The translations under genes were made by a program, and so were the position numbers. A stretch of 64,000 nt of DNA, from NCBI RefSeq assembly GCF_000143415.4, contig NW_003314270.1:1481048-1545047 (forward strand). Direction: 5' to 3'. This document shows positions 24,360-35,766 of this stretch, piece by piece (positions within the stretch are counted from its first letter, which is position 1; each line of letters opens with the position of its first letter). Below the pieces are notes generated by a model that was not told where the DNA came from, did no database searches, and saw only the letters and a program-made list of their open reading frames with translations. Origin of the DNA: Selaginella moellendorffii. Lineage: Eukaryota; Streptophyta; Lycopodiopsida; Selaginellales; Selaginellaceae.

Positions 24360-24959
24360 ATGGGGAGAGCAGCAGCGCAAGCAGCAGCAGCAGACGTGCC
24401 TTCCATTCCAAGCAGCGCCAGCAGCGGTCTCGCTAGCGGCAGAAGATTCATCAGCAAGATCAAGCTCACGCGGCTGCCATACCATCGCCTGGACGAGATC
24501 CACGAGGAGGAGGAGATCGGGGGCGACGATCCGGTAGATTTGTTCCAGAGCTACATCGAAGAGGAGGAGGAGGAGGAGGAGGAGGAGGAGGAGCAGGAAG
24601 AAGAACAAAAAGGAGAGCAAGTTTCAAGAGCTCAAGAACAGCAGCAGCACCAGCGGTCGAAAACGAGGAGGATGTTCACTCGATCGTCCAGCAGCAATTC
24701 ATGGCGTGTGCCTCTCCGGGTGGGATCGGCGGGCTACCACGCGCGAAGGAGGAGCCGGTGGCGGCGGATGAGGCTCCGGATTTGCAGCCGCGTGCGATGG
24801 AGCTGGCTCTCGCCGCTCGAGTTCCTCAAGAAGCTGCGAAGGGCTTACATCCAGGCCATGATCGGCCTGTCCACCAAGGAGAGCCAGTGTGGGATCGTCT
24901 TGCTGAGCAGTCCCTGGAGCTTCCCAGTCGTCGTCCCATTCCGTAGTGGAATGTGTTGA
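24360..24959 (+). CDS. Uncharacterised 199-residue protein with polyglutamate tract
   Basis: A single frame of 199 codons. Residues 1-40 are rich in A and S. A run of about 13 glutamates (GAG repeats, 24559-24593) is followed by a Q-rich stretch, then a strongly arginine-rich part (YHARRRSRWRRMRLRICSRV). Near the C-terminus is a helical motif SPLEFLKKLRRAYIQAMIGL, similar in style to short plant-specific proteins that end in a LRRLR-AY-AM helix. I cannot name the family. A TATA-like TCTATAAAA stands only nine bases before this ATG. If it is the real TATA box, the message would start downstream and translation would use a later methionine, for example at 24672. Confidence 0.55.
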   Translation: MGRAAAQAAAADVPSIPSSASSGLASGRRFISKIKLTRLPYHRLDEIHEEEEIGGDDPVDLFQSYIEEEEEEEEEEEEQEEEQKGEQVSRAQEQQQHQRSKTRRMFTRSSSSNSWRVPLRVGSAGYHARRRSRWRRMRLRICSRVRWSWLSPLEFLKKLRRAYIQAMIGLSTKESQCGIVLLSSPWSFPVVVPFRSGMC

Positions 24960-25579
24960 TCGATCCACCCATCGATCGCAAAGCTTGTTCCTTCTCGGTG
25001 TCTTCTCTTTTCTCTCTCGTGCTTGTGGGTCTTTCCAAAAGGGTGCTGGCAATTCATTTAGATAGGATTTGATTAATTTGCAAGAGCTCCGCGCTCGCTG
25101 TAAATACCCAGAGAAAGCAATAGCCAGATCGAGTGATCCATCGCTCCATCGATTGACAAAGCTGTCGTTTGACTCTGGATGGGTGGAAACGACGAGCAAG
25201 CGATCCTGGAGGAGGATCGGTGCCACCCAAAAAGATATACGGGCTGCGTGACAGTGCTCAGCGGTGGCAGATCATCAGGATTCAGGACAGTGGTGGCAGT
25301 GGAGCAATTTGCAGGAGAGAGAAGAAAATGCGCCGATCTCCTAGGTAGGACTCCGAGGGAGCACGGTAAGATAGAAAAAGCGTATGGATCGAAGAAGCAC
25401 ACTGTTCTTCCTGTGAGGAGAAGCGTGAAAGAGAGAGTGCTGCCTGTGACTGTGTCAATTCCCAGTCAGAGAGATCCTTGGAGGAAACAGGGGTATAGCG
25501 CCATGCCATACCGTAGCTAGAGAGTAGATCGTACCGTCTCGAAATGCGATTTGCCCACGTGGAAGCATCGCAGCGGGCA
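24960..25579. other. Downstream region without a recognised gene
   Basis: Probably 3' untranslated and intergenic sequence of the gene at 24360. Open frames here are short and unlike known proteins. Confidence 0.4.
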
Positions 25580-25684
25580 TCATCCGTCGCCATAGAACGG
25601 GAGGCGCGCTAGCGCCGCTGCGACGATACCCATGGAAGCCGCCGCCAGCAGCATTAGCTCCAAAATCATGCGCCAGTTCGCCAT
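25580..25684 (-). CDS. Candidate 34-residue single-pass membrane peptide
   Basis: Reading from the ATG at 25684 gives MANWRMILELMLLAAASMGI and ends LARLPFYGDG before a TGA. The centre is a continuous hydrophobic helix long enough to span a membrane. Small proteins of this type are common in ER and organelle complexes, but I do not recognise this one. The reading rests on composition only and could be chance. Confidence 0.3.
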   Translation of the reverse strand: MANWRMILELMLLAAASMGIVAAALARLPFYGDG

Positions 25685-26135
25685 TCCCGCTCCTGGCGAT
25701 CGATAGAAGAACCCTAGAGATTGGATCCAGAGGCAAACGATCACTCTTTCTTGCTTCCAATCGTTCTTGACATTTGAAATTCACGCGCGGGCTCGAATCC
25801 TGCCAAGCGCAACGAATGTATTACTCCATAAACCTGGAAAAACTTAACAAAAGTATCATTGAACCCAAAAGATTCTTTTTTATTCCACTGTCAGGAAATC
25901 TGGGCCGTTAATCGGGTGGCATTTTCCGGGTCGAAATAGTCAAACCTGCGCGTTTTCTTTTCAACCCCAAACCCTACAAGCGAGTTGTTGGGATGGATCG
26001 TCGTTTTGATGCGCTCTAGCTCGGTGTCGCGCGCGTGATCTTTCCGAATCGCGGCGAGGATCGTTTCGCGCGGATCTGGTATGATATTTTGATGCTTGGC
26101 CGGGGCTTTCACCGTGATTCTCCTCACAGATCGCA

Positions 26136-29100
26136 ATGAATCGTCTCACCACGAATGTGGAAGAGCAGCTCATAGTCAAGGCTATCCAAGAGGAAGTGAC
26201 ATGGGAAAATCTTCCCAAGCGTCTCAAGCTCTTCATGGCTTCCAAGGATGACTGGCACAGAAAGTAAGCGATCGATTCTATTTTCCAGTTCTAGGCTTTA
26301 AGCTTGGGCTCGCAGGATCAAAGAGTACTGCATCAAGAAGCGATTGAAGTGGAGCGAATGCCACGCTCGGAATGCCTGTAGAGAAGGCGAGTACTACGAC
26401 GATCTAATGCGCTACCTACGTAAGAACCTTGCGGTGTGCATTCCAACCTTCACGTTATCATTTGAGAGACTCTTTTCTCACACAATGTTGCTTTCTCTGG
26501 ACAGCTTTTCCCGTATCACCTCTCCGAGAACATATGCCGACTCATGCGAGTTTCTCCATTTCGATACTACTGCGATATGCTTTACGAGGTGATGAGAAAC
26601 GGTAAGGATTTTCTTCTTTCGTAGTGGCAGTGGTTTTACCTTTTTTTTTTTGCGATCATCAGAGAAACCATACGATAGTATTCCCAATTTTAGTGCGGCT
26701 GATGCTCTGAGATTGACCGGGATAGGAAGAAACGAGTTTATAGATACCATGAATAAGTCTAGAGGAAAGGTATTTTAGTGATTACGTTCCTCACTTTCTT
26801 CGAAAGGTATTTCACGTTGCTACTTTTGCAGAAGTTTATGTGGAAGATGAACAAGTCTATTGTGAAAGATATGCTGCCGACCGTGCCGGTGGATATTGCT
26901 ATAGAACCATGGTGGACTGTTTGCGTGGTTAATCTTTCTCTGGAGGAGTATCGGGTATAGTTTCTTTATTAGCTGTTTTCTTAGAGAGCTTACTGTTGTT
27001 TTTAGAAATTGTCTCCAGAGGAGCTGTACGTGATCGACAAGGTTTGTAAGGAGGACATAAAACTGTACTGCGAGTTTGATCCGAAGGTCGTGCGGAGTTT
27101 GTATCGCAGGGGACTCGTCTACTTCGACATTCTGGTGCTTCCAGATGACCGTTTTCAAGGTTATTGTTTTCTTCATTTGCAGCCTCTTGTCCTAAGAATG
27201 ATTTTTCTTCAGTATCGAACTTGGAAGGATTTGTCTCCAATCGAGAACAGTCATACGAGGATCCTATTGAGGAGTAAGTTATAAGGATTCTTGTGGTTTT
27301 GAGTCTAGTTTTGTGTTGTACAGAATTTTGTATGCCGTTTTCGTTGCCTCAAGTGAACACGCAACTATTTCCGAACTGGCAGCCACATTACAGGTCGATC
27401 TGGATCAGCTAGAAGGTGCCGTTTCGGTTGCCTGTCGCCTTGGATGGGCGACTAAAATGCTCGATCCAGCAGCACTATTGAATGACTCCAATCAACCCGG
27501 ATCACCTGGAAGCGAGGGCGAAGGTCTTTCTTTCTTTACAAGTCCAGGAGGTCAGAGTCCGTCACACGACGGAGGTGGAGGAGACCAACCCCGTTCCAAG
27601 TCCGGAATTCGAGTTGCATTTTTAATAGACGCAAACATGACATCGTACCTCATGATGGGATCTTTTTCACCAGGTATTCTCCTTGCTAGTGTATCTCCGA
27701 TTTACTCGGCTTCTGAACGTGTGCAGGGCTGAAAAATCATGCGGTGACTCTATATGAGGCTGGTAAGCTCGGTGACAGCAATATTGCTGAATTCTGCAGC
27801 GACTTGAAATCTTTAGAAAGTACAAAGCTTGAGGGGGAGCTTCAGCATTTCGTCGACCATGCTTTAAGCCTTCGTTACGCATTGGAATGTCTAAGGTCCG
27901 GAGGAACAGCTACAGACACTGACGACGAGCTAGAGGAGGCAGGTCCTGGGGTTGTCAATGGAGAGCTAGAGAACGCTTCAGACTTTGAGTCAGAGTTTTC
28001 CTTCATCAACGGGCAAGGGACGACCGCCAACAGGCTTAGCTTGTCAAGTGACACGGGGCTGGCAGGAATTGTCCGGGGGAAAGGGAAGAGATACTACAGA
28101 GTGGATGTTCTTCGATGTGAAAGCCTGGCAAGTCTGGCCTCAGCCACGCTTCAACGTCTCTTCCAGCGAGACTACAGCTTCGTCGTTTCTATGATCCCGC
28201 TGGCTTGTCCACCTCTAGTTGCCTCGTATAACGCGGCGGGTCCAGTGCACTTCGGTCCTCCATCTCGAGCTGCCGTGACGCCGTGGATGAAGCTGCTTCT
28301 GTACACTGTCTTCGAGTGTGGCCCCGTGTCTGTCGTTCTTCTAAGAGGCCTACGACTGCGATTGCTTCCACCACCTTTGGCAGGCTGCAGCAAGGCTTTA
28401 GTGTGGACGTGGGACGGGTCTACTTTTGCTGGGATAGGTGGCCGCCTGGAGGGGACCATGATTCCGGGAGCAGTTCTCTTGCATGGCTTGAATTCGGTGC
28501 TGAGGCATTCAGCAGTCCTCGTGCAGCCTTTTCAAGAAGGGCCGGACTCGTCTCCTGTCACGGTGGACGTTCCACTTCCGCTAAGCGAAGACAGGTTTAA
28601 GAGTCACCTTAGCGGCAGCGACGACGAGACACTCCAGTCGTATGCGGAGTCTGCAGACGAGCTCAGCTTGAAGACTGTTGGATACATTCGTTTCCTGCGG
28701 GTGGGAAGCCTCGAAGACAGTGTGCGCTGGGTCCCTCAGGCTGTGGAGTTCGGAGTGCCTCTTTCCGACACCGAGCTGTGCAAGGCTGTCTGCGAGGGTG
28801 CCGTTTCTTGCGAGCTGTTCCACTTGTTTTCGCTTCCGAAGCACCAGGATGCAATGCAGCAGCTGAAGAAGATGCTTCATGACTTTATTGGAGAGTACCA
28901 GGCAAATGGACCAGTGGCGAAGCTTGCTTATACGGCAGAAAAGACTGAGACGGGCAGGAGGCCAGAGCTTACTGTCAACTTTAGCAGCCGGTGGAACCCG
29001 TTTGCGGAGCCTGATAGCCCGTCGCCCAGGAAGAACCCACGCAGCAGGAGGAGGCACTCCAGCATGATGAGCTTCGACGGAGATATCTTGAGGTAGTGTA

Positions 29101-29373
29101 AAACTATAGCCCGTTTGTTTCAGGCACGACTAAATTCTGTCATGCAGAGCTTTCTCGCTTGCTCCAATCGATCACTCACCAAACGAGCCGTCCTCTGCAA
29201 GCAAGTCAGACCCTCTCGACGATCTGGACGTAGGAGACGTCCCTCTTCCGGGCGTAAACTTGGTGTTCGACGGCACCAGTCTCCTGCCTCTGGACATCGC
29301 CCCGTGCTTGCAAGGCAGCCTTGCTCCGAGTCTCGTCGCTCGGGCGAGCGCTCCAACACCGTCGCACAGATAA
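26136..29373 (+). CDS. FAM91 family protein (FAM91A1 homologue)
   Basis: In animals FAM91A1 works with TBC1D23 to capture endosome-derived vesicles at golgins of the trans-Golgi. Plants have one conserved homologue. Ten exons join in phase: 26136-26263, 26316-26433, 26505-26601, 26663-26769, 26832-26954, 27006-27159, 27213-27273, 27324-27673, 27727-29092 and 29148-29373. The FAM91 N-terminal domain contains [52 protein letters not shown] and [13 protein letters not shown], and ends in a winged-helix-like part ([20 protein letters not shown]). The C-terminal domain runs from [20 protein letters not shown] to [20 protein letters not shown]. The last exon uses a different frame from the long open frame on the same strand, fixed by the AG/A junction at 29092-29148. 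Confidence 0.93.
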
Positions 29374-29489
29374 GTCTAGTTCTCCGTTTCTCTGGTCAAT
29401 TTTTTTCTTCCGGGGGTCAACACCGGGTCAGCGATCGTATATATATATATATATCTTCGACTTATGGGGTCCAGACAGCAGCAGCAGCT

Positions 29490-30815
29490 ATGGGGGAGGT
29501 TGTCAATCCCGCTGTGAAGCTCGGCATCCTGGGATGCGCAAGCATTGCCAGAAAGGTTTCCAGAGCAATTCTACTAGCAGGGGCCGGGGTTGAGCTCTAC
29601 GCGATTGCCAGCCGGTCCCTGGAAAAGGCACAGGAGTTCGCCAAAGCCAACGGATTCCCCTCTTCGGCTAAAGTCTATGGCAGCTACGATGAACTCCTGG
29701 ACGACGACGCCGTGGACGCCGTCTACGTTCCTCTGCCGACGGGGCTCCATTTGGAATGGGTGCTCAAAGCGGCTGCCAAGGGGAAGCACATTCTGCTGGA
29801 GAAGCCACTGTCGCTCAACAACGAGGATCTGGACAAGATGGTGGACGCCTGCGAGAGCAAGGGGCTGCAGCTCATGGACGGGACTATGTGGATGCATCAC
29901 CCGCGGACCGAGCGCATGCACAAGGATTTGCAGGCTCTCGGGGACATCAAAGAGGTACTTTTCTCCTTCCGAAAGTTCTCTCTGTTTCGCTTCTTGTTTC
30001 CATGCCAGGTGTTCTTGAGCTACAGTGCTTTAGATCTTTTGAGCTTGCTGTAGCGTTCATTTGGCTCCTTCTGTTTGTCTTTTTTCACCATCTTTGATTC
30101 ATCGTGATCCAAACTCATTTTTTTCTTTACTTTTTTAACTCCACAGGTCCGGTCGACTTTCAGCTTCCCGGCTCAAATCCTCTTCCCGGGCTTCCTCAAG
30201 AACAACATCCGAGTGAAAGCCGGGCTGGACGAGCTGGGGGCGCTGGGCGATATCGGCTGGTACTGCATCCGCGCCATCTTGTGGGCGCTCGACTACCGCC
30301 TCCCGGATCTCGTGACGGCCTTGCCCAACGCCACCATCAACGGGAGCGGCGTGATCACCGCCTGTTCCGCGAGGATGGTGTGGATAAAAAAGAATCGCCA
30401 GGACGAACAGGACGAACAGGAAGAGGACGAGACAACAGTGGCGACATTTAGCTGCTCCTTCCACGCCTTCATGACGATGCACGTCACGGTGCAGGGCACG
30501 ACGGGCGCGCTCGCGTGCGACGACTTCGTCATACCCTTCAGCGACGCGCGGGCTGCGTACCGGGTGCTGTCCAATGCCGGGTTCGCGGACATGGACCTGA
30601 CGTGGCGGCTGGAGTCGCGGGACGTGGTGGTGGACAACGAGGTGCCGCAGGAGGCGGCCATGGTGCGCGAGTTCGCGAGGATCGTGTCCGGGATCAAGCG
30701 CGGTGGCGGCGCGGTGGAGCGCGGGTGGCACGACAAGGCCAAGAAGACGCAGGCGGTGCTGTGCGCGGTGAGAGACTCCATCGCTGCGGGATACAAGACG
30801 ATTTCACTGTCCTAG
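29490..30815 (+). CDS. GFO/IDH/MocA family oxidoreductase (At4g09670-like)
   Basis: NAD(P)-dependent oxidoreductase family acting on sugars or polyols. The substrate of the plant members is not established. Two exons, 29490-29954 and 30147-30815, join in phase to about 377 residues, the family length. The N-terminal Rossmann fold begins KLGILGCASIARKVSRAI. VYVPLPTGLHLEWVLKAA and the signature HILLEKPLSL follow, with the catalytic-type lysine of EKP present. The C-terminal domain contains IRVKAGLDELGALGDIGWYC and GTTGALACDDFVIPF. An insertion rich in Q, D and E (NRQDEQDEQEEDE, residues about 250-262) lies in a loop. A run of TA dinucleotides at 29440-29453, between this gene and FAM91, may be its TATA element. 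Confidence 0.9.
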
Positions 30816-31046
30816 GACAATGCGTCGGTACTACCCCTTCAAAAATAACAGTTACCGTGCTTTAGACGTGCTATTAAAAAAATAAAACCATCACCTTCGT
30901 ATTATTAAACAAAAAGTTGGACCGTACTATCACAACAAAAATTTACAGTGTCTCGAAGTATAAGTCATATTCCAACCCACGTTTATGCCCTAATCCTTGC
31001 TAGTCGAGGTTAGGGCAGGTTTAGTCCGAGTTTAACACAACCCACT

Positions 31047-33245
31047 CTAATTTAAACTTTGGATTCCAAACGATGCCTTTGGCGGCAAAATAGAGGAGAG
31101 CGTCTCGGCCACCATGGCCATGGACGGCCTCAGCACGGCCTCTTGCAGGGCGCAACACTTCCAGATCTCGCGCAGCCGTTGATCTTCCGCGGGCGCGCCA
31201 TCGCCGCCGTCGAGCAGCGCCGCAACAATGGCGCCAAACGCGCGCACGTCATCGCTGGGGTTTGGGGGCGGCCGGCGCATGAGGGAGGCCAGGCCATAGC
31301 GCGCCAGCCTAGGGCTCGAGCTCCCGCCGTGATCCAGGTCCAGGAGGACGTTCCCGGGGACGAGATCGCCGTGGACGCCTCCATTGGCGTGGAGGAAGGC
31401 GAGGCCTCTCGCGATTCCCAGCAGGATCTCCTTCTTGGCGCTCCATTCCAGGGTCGGGTGCTCCAATCCAGGGTTCTTGAGGATTTCGTCTAGCGATCGG
31501 CTGCCGCTGGTGCTGCCGTCGTAGATGATGTAGCGCTTCTTGCCGTGGATGCAGTAGCCGAGCAGCGCCACCAGGTTGGAGTGGCTTCCCAGGCGAGCGA
31601 TGTCGGCCAGCTCGGCCTGGAATTCCCGCGGCGAGCATCCCTGGAGCTGGACGACCGATATTCTCCGGGTGTTCTTGGCGGATTCGATCTCGGAGAAGGG
31701 GAAGCGCTTGGGAAGACCTGAGATCGTCTCCAAGAAGGCCTCCTCGTCCGAGTGGTGATTCACCTCGCCCTTGTTCTCGTCCCTTCGTCTGGATCGGCGG
31801 TAATAGCAGGCGAAGATCAAAGCGGCGATGGCCAAGAGCACAGCCAGCACGAGGATGGAGATTTGCAGGGCTCTCGAGGTATGGTGCGATCGGCCTCTCT
31901 TGGCGATCCGGATGAATCCCAGGTTGTGCGGGTTGGAGCTGGGCAGCATGCTTCGGATGGAACCCGTGTGGAAGCAGACGCTGGAATCGTTCCGGAAGAA
32001 GAAGGCCTTGCACGAGCAATTCCCGAGGCACAAGGCGCGGCATTCCTCCAGGGTCACTGTGGATACACCAAATGCCGCGACGACAAATCGGATCGCGAAG
32101 TAGTCCACGCCCTGGATCATCAGGAAATCATCCTCTGACGAGTTCTTGGACCGAGTCTCCATGCAAGAATTGGCATCCGCGGCATCACTCCGGCATCCTT
32201 TCGCGGCGTCTCGCGAATCCACAGGCAGGAAGGCGATGGTGGAGTTTCCATCTGCAGTTACCCCGACCGGGCATTTGCAGCTCTTGTTTTGGAGCTCGGA
32301 AGAGCAGATGCCATAGCTTCCGCAAGAATCCGGGAACTCACAGGGATCTCGGAGAGCAGCATAGTCTTCCACCATCCGGCCGCCCTGCCAGTAGTAGACG
32401 CGGAGGTTTCCATCGGGATCCAGGCGAGCTCGCCGGGTGAAATTCGTGGACGCCCTGTTCAAGCTCGAGAATGGCACGAAGTGGACGCGAGTTTGCTCGC
32501 TCTGGTAGAGGCCGATGTAGCCCTCGGGCTGGATTCGCATGTAGATGGTGGATCCGGTGCCATTGTCGTGCTCTTTGAGCGCGGCCTCGGTCCAGTATGG
32601 CTCGGAGCCTGCCAGGAGGAGTATCCGATCTCCCTGGAGCTGGAGCGAGTAGGATCCGGAGCGTGGATCTTGGTTGGAGATGGAGGAGACGAGCCGCATG
32701 GCCTGGGTGAAGTTCTGGCCCTGGAGCAGCGTGTCTGTTGGGTGATCGAAGCTCTGCCACACCACGCCAGCTTGATCATCGCTTGGAGGACTAGACGACG
32801 ACGATCGAGAAACGAGTCTCAAGTTCCCGGAATCCAAGAGCTCGAGAAAGTCTCCGCTCGAGGAGGAAGAGGGACTAGTGGTGGATGACGAGGAATTCCA
32901 CTGGACGTTTTGGTGGATGGTGACAAGGAGGGAGCCGGAGAAGAGGAGCTCCGGGGTAGCACGGAAGGGATCGTCTCTGTTGGCCATCCAGATGGTGTCG
33001 AGCGGCTGCGAATTGGCATTCATCCCAGCGACGGCGAGCGCGAAGTATCCTGTTGCTGGATCTCGCGAGAAGCCAGCGGCGAAGTCCCTGTTGGAGCTGA
33101 CGAGGAAGGCCGAGAAATCTCCAGCGCCTGCTGGTGGGCTGAAGCGAAATCCTCTGGGGACCGAGCCGACGCTCTGCGCGGCGGGGGAATGGAGGTGGAG
33201 GAAGAAGATGAGGCCGCCATAACAGAGCTTGGCGAGGCTCTCCAT
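31047..33245 (-). CDS. G-type lectin S-receptor-like protein with a degenerate kinase domain
   Basis: Single-exon gene for a 732-residue type I membrane protein. A signal peptide (residues 1-24) precedes a bulb-lectin domain (about 30-170; TIWMANRDDPFR, GVVWQSFDHPTDTLLQGQNF). An S-locus glycoprotein/EGF-like part follows (CEFPDSCGSYGICSSELQNK), then a PAN-like part with paired cysteines (CRALCLGNCSCKAFFF) and one membrane helix (about 460-482). The kinase-like domain lacks the glycine-rich loop and the VAIK lysine. HRD is HGD and the DLKxxN lysine is replaced (VHGDLVPGNVLLD). DFG is replaced by RYG (LARYGLASL). It is therefore very unlikely to bind and hydrolyse ATP normally and is best seen as a receptor pseudokinase. 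The frame is intact, arguing for function. Confidence 0.9.
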   Translation of the reverse strand: MESLAKLCYGGLIFFLHLHSPAAQSVGSVPRGFRFSPPAGAGDFSAFLVSSNRDFAAGFSRDPATGYFALAVAGMNANSQPLDTIWMANRDDPFRATPELLFSGSLLVTIHQNVQWNSSSSTTSPSSSSSGDFLELLDSGNLRLVSRSSSSSPPSDDQAGVVWQSFDHPTDTLLQGQNFTQAMRLVSSISNQDPRSGSYSLQLQGDRILLLAGSEPYWTEAALKEHDNGTGSTIYMRIQPEGYIGLYQSEQTRVHFVPFSSLNRASTNFTRRARLDPDGNLRVYYWQGGRMVEDYAALRDPCEFPDSCGSYGICSSELQNKSCKCPVGVTADGNSTIAFLPVDSRDAAKGCRSDAADANSCMETRSKNSSEDDFLMIQGVDYFAIRFVVAAFGVSTVTLEECRALCLGNCSCKAFFFRNDSSVCFHTGSIRSMLPSSNPHNLGFIRIAKRGRSHHTSRALQISILVLAVLLAIAALIFACYYRRSRRRDENKGEVNHHSDEEAFLETISGLPKRFPFSEIESAKNTRRISVVQLQGCSPREFQAELADIARLGSHSNLVALLGYCIHGKKRYIIYDGSTSGSRSLDEILKNPGLEHPTLEWSAKKEILLGIARGLAFLHANGGVHGDLVPGNVLLDLDHGGSSSPRLARYGLASLMRRPPPNPSDDVRAFGAIVAALLDGGDGAPAEDQRLREIWKCCALQEAVLRPSMAMVAETLSSILPPKASFGIQSLN

Positions 33246-33766
33246 GCTGTGCTTTGAAAGCGCTAGCGGCGAGAGGAGAGGACGAGGACAAATAAAGATC
33301 TCGAGGGAACTTACGAGCGATTACATCAGGAGCCAGCAATGATCCATCATCCGTGCGTGACCTACGGGCGAGCCCAACCATAGGCCGCTCGGGGCTACCA
33401 AAGTCAGCCATTGGCAATTTCGTGTCAACTCCATAGCGGGCTTCTTTGTCCTTCTTTCCGGCTGTATTAATGTTGAGATGCGCCACCCAACAGGCGCGAG
33501 AAAAGAAAAAAAAAGGCTGCTTCTTGGGCGTTGACTTTTGCTGCCCCGGACGGGACGGGGTCAAATGTCAACGCACCAATCGCGAAAAGAAAAACAGTAA
33601 CAAAACAAAACGGGGGCGCCGTTTGACTCGTGGCAATTGGATTTTAAAAGACCAACCCCGCCATATGTGGAAATGGTAAAACCCGCTGACCACGTGGCAT
33701 TTGACACTTTTTAGGGTTTTGTGAAGGATTTGGGGGTTGGACAGCTGGCTTTAGGGTTTGCGGATC
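33246..33766. other. Divergent promoter region
   Basis: Between the lectin receptor (minus) and the VAP27-like gene (plus). It contains GTTGACTTTTG near 33531 and TTTGACTCG near 33623, which fit W-box cores (TTGAC). Such sites bind WRKY factors and are common upstream of receptor-like genes. This is only a short-motif match. Confidence 0.35.
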
Positions 33767-34932
33767 ATGGCTGTAGAGAGCGCTTCCACCGACGGTGCGG
33801 GGCTTCTTCGTGTGGAGCCTCGCGAGTTGCAGTTCCCGTGTGAGTGGATCTAGCGGAATTTCGCTTGTGTTCTGGATCTGAATCTTTCTTTTTTGGCGGC
33901 TGCGATGAACAGTCGAGTTGGATCGGCAATTGTCGTGCAAGCTTAAGCTGGGGAATGACACCAAGCATTATGTTGCTTTCAAGGTATCAAGCTTCTTCGT
34001 TTGATCTAGAATCTCTTGTTTGCTGTTAGTTTTTGTTTGATCGAGAGTGTCTTGTTTCTTGTTAGTGCTTGTTTGATCGAGAATTTCTTGCTTGTTGTTA
34101 TAGTTAATGTTTGACCGAGGATTTCTTGTTTGTTGTTGCAGGTTAAAACAACATCTCCCAAGAGTTTTTGTGTAAGTCCCAGCACGGGTGTGCTCCAACC
34201 ACGGAGCGCTCTTGAAATTAGTGGTAATCCTCTGCCTGTATAAAAATCTTGGCTCTTTCCATAAGAGAAACTTGTTGCAGTTACTATGCGAGCACAACAT
34301 CGAAAACCGGTGGACGGGCAGAGCAAAGACAAGTTTTTGATCCAAAGTGTTGTTGCTCCGGATGAATTCCTGGCGAGTGACATCAACCAGGAAATGGTAA
34401 GTCGTGGCGATTTTTCTCTTCGCAGCTTTGATGGCGATGCAGTTCACAAAAGACCTGGGGAACGAGATCTTCGAGACCAAGATGAGGGTGTCATTCGCGT
34501 TCCCTGCGAAAGAAACGAGCAATGGAGCTCCGCCGAATTCTCATGACGTAAGTGTTTATCAGCTTCTCACTTTTTTTTACGTTCTTCCGCCGTTCTTCCA
34601 GGCTGGTTATCTGAAGGAGAAAATCCAAGAGGTTTGAGCTGTCATTCCTTATTTTCCTCGTTGTCCTAGCTCACTTTATTTGCAGGTAAATGCGGCTTTG
34701 ACAACCGTTTCGGAAGAACGAAACGCCGCTGTTGCATTGAGCCAACGCTTGCAGCAAGAACTGGTAACACATGAAACTTGCGTTGCTTGCAGCGACTGTA
34801 GCTTTGTTTCTTCAGGAAAGTTTGACAGCAAACAGGAACCGATCGGCCGCACAGAACGCTGGATTCTCCGTCCTGGTAGTCCTCCTGGTCGCTCTCCTTG
34901 GCATTGTGCTTGGATTCCTGCTTGGCACATAG
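33767..34932 (+). CDS. VAP27-type vesicle-associated protein (VAMP-associated protein)
   Basis: Tail-anchored ER protein whose MSP domain binds FFAT motifs at ER-plasma membrane and other contact sites. Eight exons join in phase: 33767-33839, 33913-33983, 34142-34223, 34281-34396, 34443-34547, 34602-34631, 34686-34763 and 34816-34932, about 223 residues. The MSP domain has LRVEPRELQFPF, NDTKHYVAFKVKTTSPKSFC, VSPSTGVLQPRSALEISVTM and KDKFLIQSVV. A coiled-coil stretch (EERNAAVALSQRLQQELESL) and a C-terminal membrane anchor (GFSVLVVLLVALLGIVLGFL) complete the usual layout. Confidence 0.92.
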
Positions 34933-35068
34933 CAGTAGTATCTCTTTCGGACTTGGTATGCACTCCAAAAAGCAGGCTGCGTGTTATATAATCGACTCTA
35001 CAAATTCTTTTCACCGCGTTCCCAGATGTTTCTACATCCTGTGTTCTCTAGTGTGTGTGAGAGAGAGG

Positions 35069-35766
35069 TCACGCAAGCCGGCCAAGCACGAGCGCCGCTG
35101 CTAGAACCCACGCAAGCTGGAAGCCCCGAAGCGAGGCGGGGGCGGTGGCGGAGGAGTCCGCCGGTGGTGATGGTGGCGGTGGTGGCGGAGCAAACTTATC
35201 AAAGTTGGGAAAGTTTAAGTCGTCGCCGTCGTCACTTCCATCCTGGGGAGAAGGCGCAGCCTTTGGCGTGGCTGGCAGTCCCTGGCCAAAGCTAACCTGG
35301 ATCGCGAATCTCATTCCCGAGTCTCGGCAGTGGGAGCCATCGTCGGCGGAGCAAAAGAAGTACGTAGTGCCGGTGGTGGTGAGCATCACGGTACTGGAGC
35401 CGCTCGAGGACCAGATCTTGAGCGTCTCGTCGTCGGCAGTGGCGTCGCACGACTGGTAAGTCGTCAGATTGTTGGTCTGGACGACAGTGTGGCTGGGATC
35501 ATATCGAAACACTGCCGAGAAGAAAAGAGAACTTTTCTTTTAGTGCTCGCTAGCTAGCTTGAGAGAGGCTTACCCAGTGAATCTCCGAGCGAGGCTGTCA
35601 AGCTGGAAGCCCAGGCGGTGTAATTCACGATGGTGTTGCTCGCCGTTGGGATGGTCCAGCCAGTGTCGCCCCCGACAATGTAGGTGGTGTAAGCTCCCAC
35701 GAGCTGGGACGCGATTTGGATCCACAGTGGCACAAGCAGCAGCAGCAGCGGCGACGAGTTCCTCAT
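35069..35766 (-). CDS. Phytocyanin (uclacyanin / early nodulin-like), methionine-type
   Basis: Secreted plant blue-copper-type protein. Two exons, 35766-35574 and 35511-35069, with the single intron at the usual phytocyanin position after GDSL, give about 211 residues. A signal peptide (MRNSSPLLLLLVPLWIQI) precedes the domain YIVGGDTGWTIPTASNT. The copper ligands are all present: His in YDPSHTVV, Cys and His in FFCSADDGSHCRDSGM, and Met as axial ligand. The C-terminal tail is proline-rich (APPPPPPSPPADSS) and ends in a hydrophobic segment (LAWVLAAALVLGRLA), consistent with a GPI anchor. The TVVQTNNLTTYQSC stretch is typical of the uclacyanin branch. Confidence 0.92.

Noticed and set aside
29321-29593. 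Plus-strand frames spanning the end of FAM91 and the start of the oxidoreductase gene as one fused gene
   Set aside because: FAM91 has its own stop at 29373 in the spliced frame, and the oxidoreductase has a clear start at 29490 with a complete Rossmann motif. The continuous frame crossing them is in a different phase.
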